A stretch of 64,000 nt of DNA, taken from positions 3,038,001-3,102,000 of the forward strand of contig OZ241969.1 in assembly GCA_965204165.1 (NCBI GenBank), written 5' to 3'. Source of the DNA: VYFG01 sp965204165. GTDB taxonomy: Bacteria; Pseudomonadota; Gammaproteobacteria; Arenicellales; Poriferihabitantaceae. This document shows positions 7,527 to 15,774 of this stretch, piece by piece. The position numbers and the translations under genes were made by a program. Each line of letters opens with the position of its first letter. Within the stretch, counting starts at the first letter, position 1. Below the pieces are notes generated by a model that saw only the letters and a program-made list of their open reading frames with translations, was not told where the DNA came from and searched no databases.

Positions 7527-9872
7527 GTGGAGCCGCGCCGGTTTACGCCATCGCTGTTGGTAATCGCGGGAATGCTGTGCCTGCTTGCAGGGACAGTCGC
7601 CCGGGCAGACCACCTCCTGCCCACGCACCAACTCACCTGCAGTGCAAGCTTCCCCTGCCCGGAGGAAATCCATCGCCGGATAGACTTCTGGATCCAGGTA
7701 TTCAAGGGCTGGGGCCAGGAAACGGCGATCTTCCACGATTCCACGGTACCCGAGCGTGTCTACCTCGTGCTGGACACCGGGCATGGCTGCAGCGGCAAGG
7801 CCAGAAGGCGGATCAAGGCGAATGTTCGCGCCATCAGGCAATCCCTGGAAAAGCTGGCCGCCGACGTCAAGGCGGGACGACAGGTCACGGACAGGCGACA
7901 ACAGCATCTGCTGGGCCTGTTTCCCTCGGGAAGCAGCCGGGAGATTCAGCGGGCGGCCAGAAAAGTCCGCTGCCAAAGCGGGGTTCGCGACGGTTTCCTC
8001 GCGGGGCTGAAGCGGTTCAACCGCTATGTCGGCATGGTGGACCATATCCTTGCGGAAAACAATCTGCCGAAGGACATCCGGTATCTTCCGTTTGTCGAAT
8101 CGTCCTACAACCCGGCAGCCTATTCCAAGGCCGGGGCTGCCGGCATGTGGCAGATCATGCCCGCCACGGCCCGCTCGCTGGGACTTGAACTGAACGCCGC
8201 CCTGGACGAGCGCCTGGACCCGGAAGCCGCCACCAGGGCGGCGGCACGGTACCTGGTGGACGCCACCGGGAAGTTGATGGAGGCCTCCCGTTCGCGCCAG
8301 CCGGGCATCGAAAGAGAAACAGTAAACCCCTTTGTGATCACCTCGTACAACTACGGTGTCAACGGCATGCGTCGGGCGATTCACCGGATCGGCCCGGATT
8401 ACATGGAGGTGCTCAACCGCTACAAGTCCCCTGCATTCCAGATAGCGGTCAAGAATTTCTACGCCAGTTTCCTCGCGGCCCGGCATGTGGCCCGGAACGC
8501 GGACCGCTATTTCCCAAGGATGCAGCCGGACCCGGGGACGAGGGAGATTCGGCTGGTGCTCGAGCGAGCCACTTCCATGGACCGGATCAAGGGGGTTTTC
8601 GGCCTGTCCGAAGCTGAGCTCAAGCCACTGAACAGGCCGCTGACCCGATTCATCTGGAATGGGTGGCGCCTGATTCCGGCGGGATACAGGCTTTCGCTGC
8701 CCTGGCGGAGTCACCGATGGAAAAGGGAAATCGCCAACCTCCGTGCAATGGCCCCGGAGAAGGATGTCCCCGGTGGTGGCACGTACGTCGTTCGAAAGGG
8801 CGATACCGCCTGCGGGATTGCGCGGGCTCTCCGGGTCAACTGCAGCCTGCTGATCCGGGCCAACGACCTGGGTAAGCGGGCATTGATCCGTGTCGGCCAG
8901 CGACTCACCATACCCCGCAAACCGGCGCCGGCCGCCTTGAGTGTCGCATCCGGAAGATCGGGGGCTCCTTCCAGCTGGACCGTCAGGCGAGGAGATACTG
9001 CCTGTGGCATTGCGCGGCAAACTGGCGTGGACTGCAAGGAGTTGATTCGCGTGAACAGGCTCGGCAGGACGGCGCGCATCCTGGTGGGGCAGAAACTCGT
9101 GATTCCCGGGAAAGACTACCTTGCCCAGAACCCCGCCGGTCTCAATGCGGACAACCAGTACATCGTGCAAAAGGGGGATGCCGCCTGCAGGGTGGCTGCC
9201 AGATTCCGGGTTTCCTGCCGTGACCTGATCCGGCTCAACCAACTGGGCAGCAAGGCGGTCATCTACCCGGGACAGAAGCTGTCCATACCGGGATACGAAA
9301 CACCGGCAACCACGGAGACGGCCGCGAGACTGGCCATGGAATCCGGGTCAGCCGGGGGTTCGGCGTCAACACAGGGGAAGGCGCCGCTGGCGCCGGACAG
9401 TCAGCTCGTGAACCTGCTCGACACGCTGCCGGATCTCAGTATCCGGGTGGGGAGCCAGTCGGGAAAGCCGGCCTACTACATATTCGTGGAGGTGGACGAG
9501 TCCCTGGGCCACTATGCCGACTGGCTGGGTATCGGCAGTTCACGCACGTTGAGAAATCTCAACGGGTTGCCGCGTGGCGAGGTGCTGAAACTGGGGAGGC
9601 GACTGCGGTTTCCCGAGATCTCTCCGGAAACCGTGGCCCGGTTCGAGCGAATGCGGATCGAATACCACCAGGTGCTCAGCGAAACCCTGAAGGAGAACTA
9701 TCATCTCGTGGGGATCGACAACTATACCGTGAAGAGCGGGGACTCGCTCTGGGACATGTCCCGCCGCCTTGGGTTTCCGTTATGGCTCATGTATCGTCTC
9801 AATCCCGAACTGCGCATCACCGGCCTGACTGCAGGCCGTACGATCAGATTGCCGCAACTGACGGCAATCTAG
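7527..9872 (+). CDS. MltD-like lytic transglycosylase with five LysM-type repeats
   Basis: Cleaves the MurNAc-GlcNAc bond in peptidoglycan with 1,6-anhydro product formation, in the periplasm. No ATG fits the exported start; GTG at 7527 gives a basic N-terminus, a hydrophobic core (LLVIAGMLCLLAG) and an ARA cleavage site, so I prefer it (781 aa). The SLT/GH23 domain lies around residues 170-330, with LPFVESSYNP containing the presumed catalytic Glu and AAGMWQIMPATAR after it. LysM-like repeats occur near residues 418-465, 482-528, 541-588, 650-695 and 725-780; the fourth is degenerate. The first three each carry two Cys (GDTACGIA or GDAACRVA, then VNCS, VDCK or VSCR), so each may hold an internal disulfide. 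The repeats would anchor the enzyme to glycan strands. Confidence 0.85.
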   Translation: MEPRRFTPSLLVIAGMLCLLAGTVARADHLLPTHQLTCSASFPCPEEIHRRIDFWIQVFKGWGQETAIFHDSTVPERVYLVLDTGHGCSGKARRRIKANVRAIRQSLEKLAADVKAGRQVTDRRQQHLLGLFPSGSSREIQRAARKVRCQSGVRDGFLAGLKRFNRYVGMVDHILAENNLPKDIRYLPFVESSYNPAAYSKAGAAGMWQIMPATARSLGLELNAALDERLDPEAATRAAARYLVDATGKLMEASRSRQPGIERETVNPFVITSYNYGVNGMRRAIHRIGPDYMEVLNRYKSPAFQIAVKNFYASFLAARHVARNADRYFPRMQPDPGTREIRLVLERATSMDRIKGVFGLSEAELKPLNRPLTRFIWNGWRLIPAGYRLSLPWRSHRWKREIANLRAMAPEKDVPGGGTYVVRKGDTACGIARALRVNCSLLIRANDLGKRALIRVGQRLTIPRKPAPAALSVASGRSGAPSSWTVRRGDTACGIARQTGVDCKELIRVNRLGRTARILVGQKLVIPGKDYLAQNPAGLNADNQYIVQKGDAACRVAARFRVSCRDLIRLNQLGSKAVIYPGQKLSIPGYETPATTETAARLAMESGSAGGSASTQGKAPLAPDSQLVNLLDTLPDLSIRVGSQSGKPAYYIFVEVDESLGHYADWLGIGSSRTLRNLNGLPRGEVLKLGRRLRFPEISPETVARFERMRIEYHQVLSETLKENYHLVGIDNYTVKSGDSLWDMSRRLGFPLWLMYRLNPELRITGLTAGRTIRLPQLTAI

Positions 9873-9917
9873 CTGGTATTTTGCAAAGGAGGCAATGATG
9901 GGCAGATCGCTGTGTGA

Positions 9918-10094
9918 GAACTGGACCAATTTCCAAGTGAACGTCATGAACGCATCCTGTCCGAAGCCGAGCGCCTCGGCGTACTCGGAGATTCTCGCCT
10001 GAACAGTCTTGTGTTCTTCGGGTATCGGCCCCCCAACCCCCGTCAATGCCAGCCTTGCCGCCACGCCTGGTATTCGGCCGGCCGCAGGCGGTAG
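9918..10094 (+). pseudogene. Possible coding remnant
   Basis: A stretch open from just after a TGA at 9915 to a TAG at 10092 reads as plausible protein (ELDQFPSERHERILSEAERL, then GVLGDSRLNSLVFFGYR) but has no usable start codon and its end overlaps the 3' end of the Fic gene. In another frame, AAAGGAGG precedes an ATG at 9898 that opens only 35 codons. The combination looks like a gene whose 5' end has been lost or frameshifted. I do not recognise the family, and chance is a real possibility. Confidence 0.2.
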
Positions 10095-11440
10095 CGCGCG
10101 ATGTTGCCTTCGTGGAGGCTCATGACCTCGGTCTCCACGACTTCGATGAATCGCGCCTGGTCCGCCGGTGGCACCTGCTCCGCTGCGTGCCGCTGCACCA
10201 GTGCAGTCGCAGTCTTCTTGTCCATTCCCGTGCGCACCACCGCGGCGACCAGTTCGGCAACCAGTGCCCTGTAACGCATGCGGAACGGGTCCGGCTCACC
10301 CAGGGACTGGCGTACTGCCGAGTACCGAGCGCTGGAGCGCCCGTAGGCCCAGACGAATACGTCACGCAACAATTCAACGCGATTCAGTTCATAGACGGCC
10401 AACACGCCGTCAATGTAGGCTCGCTCCGGCACGTCCACGAAGGACAGGGGGCAGAAATTGCCGCGGATTAGCGGGATATTCGCCGCGAGGCGGGAGCTCC
10501 GCTTGTTAACGTCCTCGAAACCCTGCAGGTAGGCGAGGTGCACGAGGGCGAAGAAGGCCTGCTCAAAGGGGTCCGTGATCGCGGCCGCGGTAGCCAGAAT
10601 CTGGTTGAAGCATTCCTCGATGAGTTGCGGCACTTCCAGCGGATGGTAGACCGTGCCCTCGATGCCTACCGGAATGCGCCGCAGGCGGCCGCCGGCCTGC
10701 GGGTCGGCAAGCAGGCTGTCCGTGAGCAGGGCGTGCAGATTCAGGATGGTGTACCGGTTAAAGCCGATCTCGTCGGCCTGGTTGACGAGCAGTTCGATGG
10801 CTGCCTTGTGGTTCAGGATCATCTGCGCTTCCAACGCATCCTTGCCCTCGGCGGCTTCCCCCAGCTCCAGCAGGCGCTCTGTTTCCAGCAGGGAGTAGGT
10901 ATTGCCTTCCAGACGGCTGGAGTTCCAGGACAGATCGATCAACAGGCGGCTGTATATCGTCCGGGCGTAGGTTCCCGCAGGGCGCCCGTCGCCGGGCGGG
11001 CGACCCATGTCGACCAGTCGTTGGCGCGTTTCGGCCGGCAAGTAATAGGTGACGTTGGGCCGGTAGTCATCCAGGAAGGCGCGCTGGTAGCCCACCGGCT
11101 GCCGTTTCTGGATCGGTGCGCGAATCGCCTGCTTGACCGCCTCCGCCTCTGGCGAGATCGGCACATGGACCTCACCATGCGCCTCGACGATCGCGCTACC
11201 CGCGACCGGATTGTCCTTGGCGGAAATGGTGACGGGCATGCGATAGCGACGGCCCTTGTGCTGCCCTTCGGCGATCAGCCGCTCTTGCTCCACCAGCAGG
11301 GCGAGGCGGCGCTGCAGCATCCGTGGTGGCAGTTCGTAGGGCAGTCCATCACGGATGGCGCTGACCTGCACGCCTTCCGGATGGGCCGCCACGACGGTGA
11401 GAATAGCGTCGAGCTCTTGTTCAGGGATCCGCTTTGGCAT
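10043..11440 (-). CDS. Fic-domain protein with N-terminal winged-helix-like region and altered Fic motif
   Basis: 465 residues from ATG at 11440; the frame is open further upstream but that part reads through an AT-rich promoter and is not protein-like. N-terminal ~80 residues (ELDAILTVVAAHPEGVQVSA) look like a winged helix-turn-helix. SSRLEGN matches the inhibitory-helix motif S-x-x-x-E-G/N that silences many Fic enzymes, and the Fic core follows (LHALLTDSL to AYGRSSARY). The active-site motif H-P-F-x-D-G-N-G-R is here Q-G-F-E-D-V-N-K-R: the catalytic His is Gln and the anion-binding Gly residues are changed. Canonical AMP transfer therefore looks unlikely; a regulatory or different transferase role is possible. 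From memory a Fic subfamily shares the Q-P-F-E-D-V-N-K-R form, so this need not be decay. Confidence 0.85.
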   Translation of the reverse strand: MPKRIPEQELDAILTVVAAHPEGVQVSAIRDGLPYELPPRMLQRRLALLVEQERLIAEGQHKGRRYRMPVTISAKDNPVAGSAIVEAHGEVHVPISPEAEAVKQAIRAPIQKRQPVGYQRAFLDDYRPNVTYYLPAETRQRLVDMGRPPGDGRPAGTYARTIYSRLLIDLSWNSSRLEGNTYSLLETERLLELGEAAEGKDALEAQMILNHKAAIELLVNQADEIGFNRYTILNLHALLTDSLLADPQAGGRLRRIPVGIEGTVYHPLEVPQLIEECFNQILATAAAITDPFEQAFFALVHLAYLQGFEDVNKRSSRLAANIPLIRGNFCPLSFVDVPERAYIDGVLAVYELNRVELLRDVFVWAYGRSSARYSAVRQSLGEPDPFRMRYRALVAELVAAVVRTGMDKKTATALVQRHAAEQVPPADQARFIEVVETEVMSLHEGNIARYRLRPAEYQAWRQGWH

Positions 11441-11446
11441 GCGTGG

Positions 11447-11477
11447 ATTATATGTCGCAAAAACACTTATACGACAA
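11447..11477 (-). promoter_or_regulatory. Predicted promoter of the Fic gene, probably leaderless
   Basis: On the minus strand a perfect TATAAT lies at 11452-11447, only six bases before the ATG at 11440. A TTGTCG (11477-11472) is a possible -35, at a rather long 19-base spacing. Transcription from this -10 would begin at or next to the A of the ATG, so the message would lack a leader; no Shine-Dalgarno sequence is present. The candidate -35 lies inside one arm of the inverted repeat at 11470-11499. Confidence 0.45.
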
Positions 11478-11538
11478 ATAAAGCCCCTTATTTGTCGTAA
11501 AAATAAGTTTTGTGTCGCATAAATCTTTTTTTGTCGCA
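11453..11538. repeat. Array of TGTCGYA motifs spaced about 20 bp
   Basis: TGTCGCA or TGTCGTA occurs in direct orientation at 11453-11459, 11493-11499, 11513-11519 and 11532-11538, and inverted (TACGACA) at 11470-11476. Start-to-start distances of 40, 20 and 19 bases, with the inverted copy filling the gap, place one copy about every two helical turns on the same face of the DNA. This is the pattern of a multi-site operator. The neighbouring gene encodes a protein with a putative winged helix, so autoregulation is a natural guess. Confidence 0.5.
11470..11499. promoter_or_regulatory. 12-bp perfect inverted repeat, operator candidate
   Basis: TACGACAAATAA (11470-11481) is repeated as its exact complement TTATTTGTCGTA (11488-11499) around a six-base spacer AGCCCC. 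It sits 30 bases upstream of the Fic start and covers the candidate -35. It could also form an RNA hairpin, but there is no upstream gene on the same strand close enough to need a terminator here, so an operator is preferred. Confidence 0.5.
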
Positions 11539-11779
11539 AAAATCCAACTGTAATCGCGTCCCTTTGGTCACCTCGTGTGTCTCGAACAGTTCCATTGCCA
11601 TGCCGAAGGCGAGGCTCGGTCCTTCGCCACTGAGTTCTCCAGGTGGCGGATCTGTTCCGTGCGCTTCCGCGTTCGTTCCCGGGAAATTCACGGGTGTTTA
11701 TCGGAGTGGATGTCGTTATCGACCGGCTCTCCACATGTCGCGCAGAAAGATCATGATTCGGCAGATTCAGTCCCCATTC
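11500..11779. other. Gene-poor stretch between Fic promoter and rhodanese gene
   Basis: No gene can be supported. On the minus strand a GTG at 11691 opens 67 codons that end exactly at the inverted repeat (stop at 11490-11488); part of it (FGMAMELFETHEVTKGTRLQ) looks protein-like, but there is no ribosome binding site and no recognised family. It may be the degraded end of a former gene. Confidence 0.3.
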
Positions 11780-12640
11780 TTACACCCCTCCTGTTTCGGC
11801 AGTGTCTTCGAGGATCACGGGCAGGAATCCGTCCGCAGCCCATTCCATCCACGAGCCGGCATAGGCACGGACGCGACGGTAACCGAGCGAGCGCAGCATG
11901 ACAAAGCTGTGCGATGAGCGCTGGTGTGTCTGGCAGTGGACGATGATTTCATGCTCCCGGTCGAAGCCCCGGTCCGCCAGCATCTTTTCCAGGACTTCCG
12001 GTGATCGCAGCCGGCGATGGTTCTCCGGATCGATGGTGTCCAGCCAGTTGAGATGGCGTGCTCCGGGGATGCGTCCCTTCCGGGCCGAGCGGGTTTTCCG
12101 ACCCAGGTACTCGTCCTCGCTGCGGGCATCAAGTATGCGGACATCCGGGTCACCGAGAATGGACAGCACGTCGTCCTTGGTTGCGACCACCGTGGGGTCG
12201 GGACATGCCTTCCAGCGCCCCGCTGCCGGAGCCATGGCCGGATAGCCGGCCTCCAGGGGCAACCGTTCCGCCTGCCACGACACAAGACCGCCATCCAGCA
12301 TGGAAAGCCGTCGATGCCCCATGGCTTCGAGCACCCAGATCAGCCGCGCACCGCTGGTACCTCCGTCGTCGTCGTAACCGACCACGTGGTGGTCGGCCCC
12401 GAGTCCGATTTCGGCGAACGCCGATTCCAGGATTTCCGGATCCGGCAGCAGTCCCGGGGCCGGCATGCCTCCCCGGTTCAGTTTGGCCTGGTCCAGCCAG
12501 ACGGCGCCGGGTATGTGACCGCTCAGGAACTGCTCCGGCTTGCCCAGACAGATGATCTGCAGGGAGCCGCTGTCCGGACCGGCGATGGCCTCTGCAAGTT
12601 CTCCGGGCTGGACAAGATAGGGCAGGGCAGGTGTCGGCAT
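11780..12640 (-). CDS. Thiosulfate/3-mercaptopyruvate sulfurtransferase (tandem rhodanese)
   Basis: 286 residues, the usual length for a two-domain rhodanese. The N-terminal domain is catalytically inactive in this family; the C-terminal domain holds the active-site loop (VHCQTHQRSSHS), with the Cys that carries the persulfide. It moves sulfane sulfur from thiosulfate or mercaptopyruvate to a thiol acceptor or cyanide. Other family marks seen are the domain-linking ILDARSEDEY and GRIPGARHLNW. The loop sequence does not let me choose between the two donor specificities. The gene is divergent from truD with 42 bases between the start codons. Confidence 0.88.
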   Translation of the reverse strand: MPTPALPYLVQPGELAEAIAGPDSGSLQIICLGKPEQFLSGHIPGAVWLDQAKLNRGGMPAPGLLPDPEILESAFAEIGLGADHHVVGYDDDGGTSGARLIWVLEAMGHRRLSMLDGGLVSWQAERLPLEAGYPAMAPAAGRWKACPDPTVVATKDDVLSILGDPDVRILDARSEDEYLGRKTRSARKGRIPGARHLNWLDTIDPENHRRLRSPEVLEKMLADRGFDREHEIIVHCQTHQRSSHSFVMLRSLGYRRVRAYAGSWMEWAADGFLPVILEDTAETGGV

Positions 12641-12682
12641 CTGCTACAATCCGCACGCTTTGAAGGTGCCCGGATTATAGCC

Positions 12683-13768
12683 ATGTTCACTCCTGCCACC
12701 ACGGCCCGGCCGGTGGCGGACGTGCCGGAATTTTCCGTTTCACACTGGCGATACCTGCACGGCCCGCCGGTCGGACACGCCAGGGCACGTGCCTTCCCCG
12801 AAGACTTCCAGGTGGAGGAACAGCTTGGGTTCACTCCTCCCGGTTCCGGGGCACACCACTGGATCTACCTGCGATATCACTCCCTCAACACCGCGGATGT
12901 TGCACGCATGATCGCGCGGGCGGCCGGAATCCTCCCGAAGGATGTGGGCTACGGCGGCCTGAAGGATCGGGTGGCATTGACCAGCCAGTGGTTCAGCCTG
13001 CCCCGCCAGCCGGTCGATTCGGAAATTCACGAAGGAATCGTGTCCCTTTGCGCCCGCGATGAGCGGCTTGAGTTGCTGCAGGTGAGCGCCAACACGCGCA
13101 AGCTGAGACGCGGCGTGCACTCCGGCAACGGGTTCCGGATTACCCTGCGGGAGGTCAGCGCTGCAGGGGCAGAGTTGGAGGCGCGCCTGGAGTCCATACG
13201 CGCCCGGGGAGTGCCCAACTATTTCGGCCCGCAGAGATTCGGCCGCAACGGCAACAATCTTCGCACGGCGGTTCGAATGTTCCGCGGGGAGTCCCGGCGC
13301 ATGGACCGCATGACACGCTCCATGGCGCTTTCCGCCGCGCGCGCCTGGGTATTCAACGAGGTGCTGTCGCAGCGGATCGCTCGTCAGTCATGGGATCTGC
13401 CCATGGCCGGGGACTGCATGCAACTCGACGGCAGCCGTTCCCGGTTCATCCACGACGGTTCCGACCCGGATGTCGCAGGCAGGATCGGGCTGGGCGACAT
13501 ACATCCCACGGGCCCTCTCTGGGGAAGGGGCCGGACGCTTGCGACGGGACCGGCCGGCGCTTTCGAGGAGGAAGTGGTTGCGGGAATTGACGTGTTGCCC
13601 GGCGGACTGGCCGCAGCCGGCTTGAAACAGGACCGACGTGCCTTGCGCGTGGTTCCCGCCGGGTTTGAATGGCGGTGTGAGGAGCCCGGCAGGCTGGTCC
13701 TCGAATTCTTCCTGCCGCAAGGGGCGTACGCCACTGCCGTGTTGCGTGAATTGCTGCATACCGGATAG
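12683..13768 (+). CDS. truD: tRNA pseudouridine(13) synthase TruD
   Basis: 361 residues from ATG at 12683. It isomerises U13 to pseudouridine in tRNA-Glu and related RNAs. The motif GYGGLKDRVALTSQW contains the catalytic Asp (about residue 95); NYFGPQRFGRNGNNL and the C-terminal LRVVPAGFEW...GAYATAVLREL are also family features. The frame is open well upstream of this ATG, but that part is antisense to the rhodanese gene. A TACAAT at 12645-12650 is a plausible -10. In many gammaproteobacteria truD sits with ispF and surE; that context is absent here. Confidence 0.93.
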   Translation: MFTPATTARPVADVPEFSVSHWRYLHGPPVGHARARAFPEDFQVEEQLGFTPPGSGAHHWIYLRYHSLNTADVARMIARAAGILPKDVGYGGLKDRVALTSQWFSLPRQPVDSEIHEGIVSLCARDERLELLQVSANTRKLRRGVHSGNGFRITLREVSAAGAELEARLESIRARGVPNYFGPQRFGRNGNNLRTAVRMFRGESRRMDRMTRSMALSAARAWVFNEVLSQRIARQSWDLPMAGDCMQLDGSRSRFIHDGSDPDVAGRIGLGDIHPTGPLWGRGRTLATGPAGAFEEEVVAGIDVLPGGLAAAGLKQDRRALRVVPAGFEWRCEEPGRLVLEFFLPQGAYATAVLRELLHTG

Positions 13769-13771
13769 AAT
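13742..13771 (+). promoter_or_regulatory. Possible promoter of pyrF
   Basis: TTGCGT (13742-13747) and TAGAAT (13766-13771) are separated by 18 bases and lie 25 bases upstream of the pyrF start, within the last codons of truD. The -10 is a good match; the -35 is moderate. Confidence 0.35.
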
Positions 13772-13795
13772 CGATCAAGTTCCACGTCGGCCCGA

Positions 13796-14629
13796 ATGAC
13801 CTTCATCGAAAAGCTACGCCGCGCCTGGGAACAGCAGGATTCGCTGCTTTGCATAGGGATTGACCCCGACCCGGAACGCTTTCCTTCCTGCGTGCGCGGT
13901 GCCGATGGAATTCTGGATTTCAACCGGGCCATCATCGACGCGACGGCAGTCCATGCCTGTGCGTTCAAGCCGCAGATCGCCTTTTTTGCCGCCCAGGGCG
14001 CCGAGCGGATACTGGAACGAACCATTGACCATATCCGCAATCATCATCCCCACCTTCCGGTGATTCTGGATGCCAAGCGGGGAGATATCGGGACCACCGC
14101 GGAAATGTACGCCCGGGAGGCCTTTGACCGATACGGCGCGGACGCCGTCACAGTCAATCCGTATCTTGGCGGCGATACGATCAAGCCGTTTCTCCGCTAC
14201 GAGGACCGGGGCGTGATCGTCCTTTGCCGCACTTCCAACGCTGGCAGCGACGAATTCCAGGGACTCGCGTGTGATGGCGAATCCGTTTCGCTCCGGGTTG
14301 CGCGCAAGGCGGCGGGGGAATGGAACCGGAGCGGCAACGTCGCACTGGTGGTCGGCGCCACCTGGCCCGGCGAGCTTGCTGAAATCAGGGCTCTGGTCGG
14401 CGACATGCCGTTGCTGATCCCGGGCATCGGCGCTCAGGGCGGTGAAATCGCCGCGGTGGTCGATGCCGGTATCGACAGCAGGGGTCAGGGCCTTATCATC
14501 AGTTCCTCGCGTTCCGTCCTGTATGCGGGCAGTGACAGCAGATTTGCCGAATCCGCAGCGACGGAAGCGGCCAGCTTGCGTGAGCGCATCAACCGGCATA
14601 GAAGAAAACACGATCGAGGTGCAGCATGA
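13796..14629 (+). CDS. pyrF: Orotidine 5'-phosphate decarboxylase (subfamily 2)
   Basis: 277 residues. Catalyses the last step of UMP synthesis, OMP to UMP plus CO2, in the cytoplasm. The catalytic D-x-K-x-x-D signature is in LDAKRGDIGTTAEMYA, and the N-terminal substrate loop is CIGIDPDPERFPS. The length and the CRTSNAGSDEFQ segment put it in the longer subfamily 2 rather than the ~235-residue E. coli type. The stop overlaps the ATG of the next gene by four bases. Confidence 0.93.
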   Translation: MTFIEKLRRAWEQQDSLLCIGIDPDPERFPSCVRGADGILDFNRAIIDATAVHACAFKPQIAFFAAQGAERILERTIDHIRNHHPHLPVILDAKRGDIGTTAEMYAREAFDRYGADAVTVNPYLGGDTIKPFLRYEDRGVIVLCRTSNAGSDEFQGLACDGESVSLRVARKAAGEWNRSGNVALVVGATWPGELAEIRALVGDMPLLIPGIGAQGGEIAAVVDAGIDSRGQGLIISSSRSVLYAGSDSRFAESAATEAASLRERINRHRRKHDRGAA

Positions 14630-15774
14630 ACCTGAAATACGACACCCGATACCCCTCCATCGCCGATCTGAAAACCAGGGCGAAGCGACGAATTCCGGGA
14701 TTCGCCTATGACTATGTGGACGGCGGAATTGACGAGGAGCACGGCAAACGCCGGAACCGCGAAGCCTGGCACCACGTTGAACTGACCCCCCGTTACCTGC
14801 GGGATGTTTCCAGCGCCGACCAGTCCGTCGAGATATTCGGTCACCGCTATGCCATGCCCGTCGGCGTCTCGCCGGTGGGCCTTGGGAATATGATGTGGCC
14901 GGGTGCGGAGATTGCCCTGGCCAGGGCGAGCCAGCAGGCGAACATCCCCTATGTCCTCAGTACCTTCGGCACCACGCTGCTCGAGGATATCGCTCGTGCG
15001 GCGCCGGATGTCTGCTGGTTCCAGCTGTATGTGCCCAAGGACATGGATGCCATGAAGGACCTGCTCAATCGTGCGAAGACGGCCGGATTCAAGGCGCTCG
15101 TGGTGACGCTGGACATTGCCGTGGGGGCAAAACGCAACCGTGAACTCAAGAACGGCCTCAAGCTGCCGTTCAAGTTCACACCCAGAATCGTCTGGGAGGC
15201 GGCCACCCACCCGGTCTGGTCGGTCAGTACCCTGATCCACGGTCAGCCGGATTTCGTCAACCTGCTTCCCTATCGAAAGGATTCCGACGAGGGGCTGGCG
15301 GCCTTCCTGACGAGCTTCAACATGAACGGGGTAACCCGGGAGCGGATCGAGATGATCCGGGAACTCTGGGAAGGACCCATGGTTCTCAAGGGCGTGCAGT
15401 ACGAGGGGGATATCCGGGCCTGCCTGGACATCGGCATCGACGGCATCGTGGTGTCCAATCACGGTGGCCGCCAGCTTGACGGCGCCCCGGCCTCCGCCGG
15501 CAGCCTGCAGGCGGTCTCCAAGGAGGCCAGGGCCAGGATGACCGTGATGGTGGACAGCGGCATCCGCACCGGACTGGATGCGGTCCGCGCCCGGGCGCTG
15601 GGCGCCGAAATGATCTTTTCCGGGCGCTCATTCTTCTGGGGAATGGGTGCCATGGGAAAGGCCGGCGCAGGGCAGGTTATCGAAATCTTCCGCGACGAGA
15701 TCGACCGCACCCTGAAGCAGCTCGGCTGCCCTTCCTGGGATGCCATGGACCGATCCTGGCTGGCGACCGACTGA
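14626..15774 (+). CDS. FMN-dependent alpha-hydroxyacid dehydrogenase (LldD family)
   Basis: 382 residues, standard for the family that oxidises L-lactate, glycolate or mandelate to 2-oxoacids with FMN. The catalytic His and FMN-binding segment appear in VVSNHGGRQLDG, followed by VMVDSGIRTGLDAVRARALGA; the N-terminal YDYVDGG motif is also present. The segment around residues 170-230 (KLPFKFTPRIVWEAATHPVW) may be the membrane-associating loop seen in quinone-linked members. It is translationally coupled to pyrF (ATGA overlap), an unusual pairing. Lactate dehydrogenase is the most likely specific activity but cannot be fixed from sequence alone. Confidence 0.85.
   Translation: MNLKYDTRYPSIADLKTRAKRRIPGFAYDYVDGGIDEEHGKRRNREAWHHVELTPRYLRDVSSADQSVEIFGHRYAMPVGVSPVGLGNMMWPGAEIALARASQQANIPYVLSTFGTTLLEDIARAAPDVCWFQLYVPKDMDAMKDLLNRAKTAGFKALVVTLDIAVGAKRNRELKNGLKLPFKFTPRIVWEAATHPVWSVSTLIHGQPDFVNLLPYRKDSDEGLAAFLTSFNMNGVTRERIEMIRELWEGPMVLKGVQYEGDIRACLDIGIDGIVVSNHGGRQLDGAPASAGSLQAVSKEARARMTVMVDSGIRTGLDAVRARALGAEMIFSGRSFFWGMGAMGKAGAGQVIEIFRDEIDRTLKQLGCPSWDAMDRSWLATD

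Noticed and set aside
7512..9242. A 576-codon minus-strand frame over the lytic transglycosylase
   Set aside because: Antisense to a gene with clear SLT and LysM motifs; the translation shows no recognisable domain.
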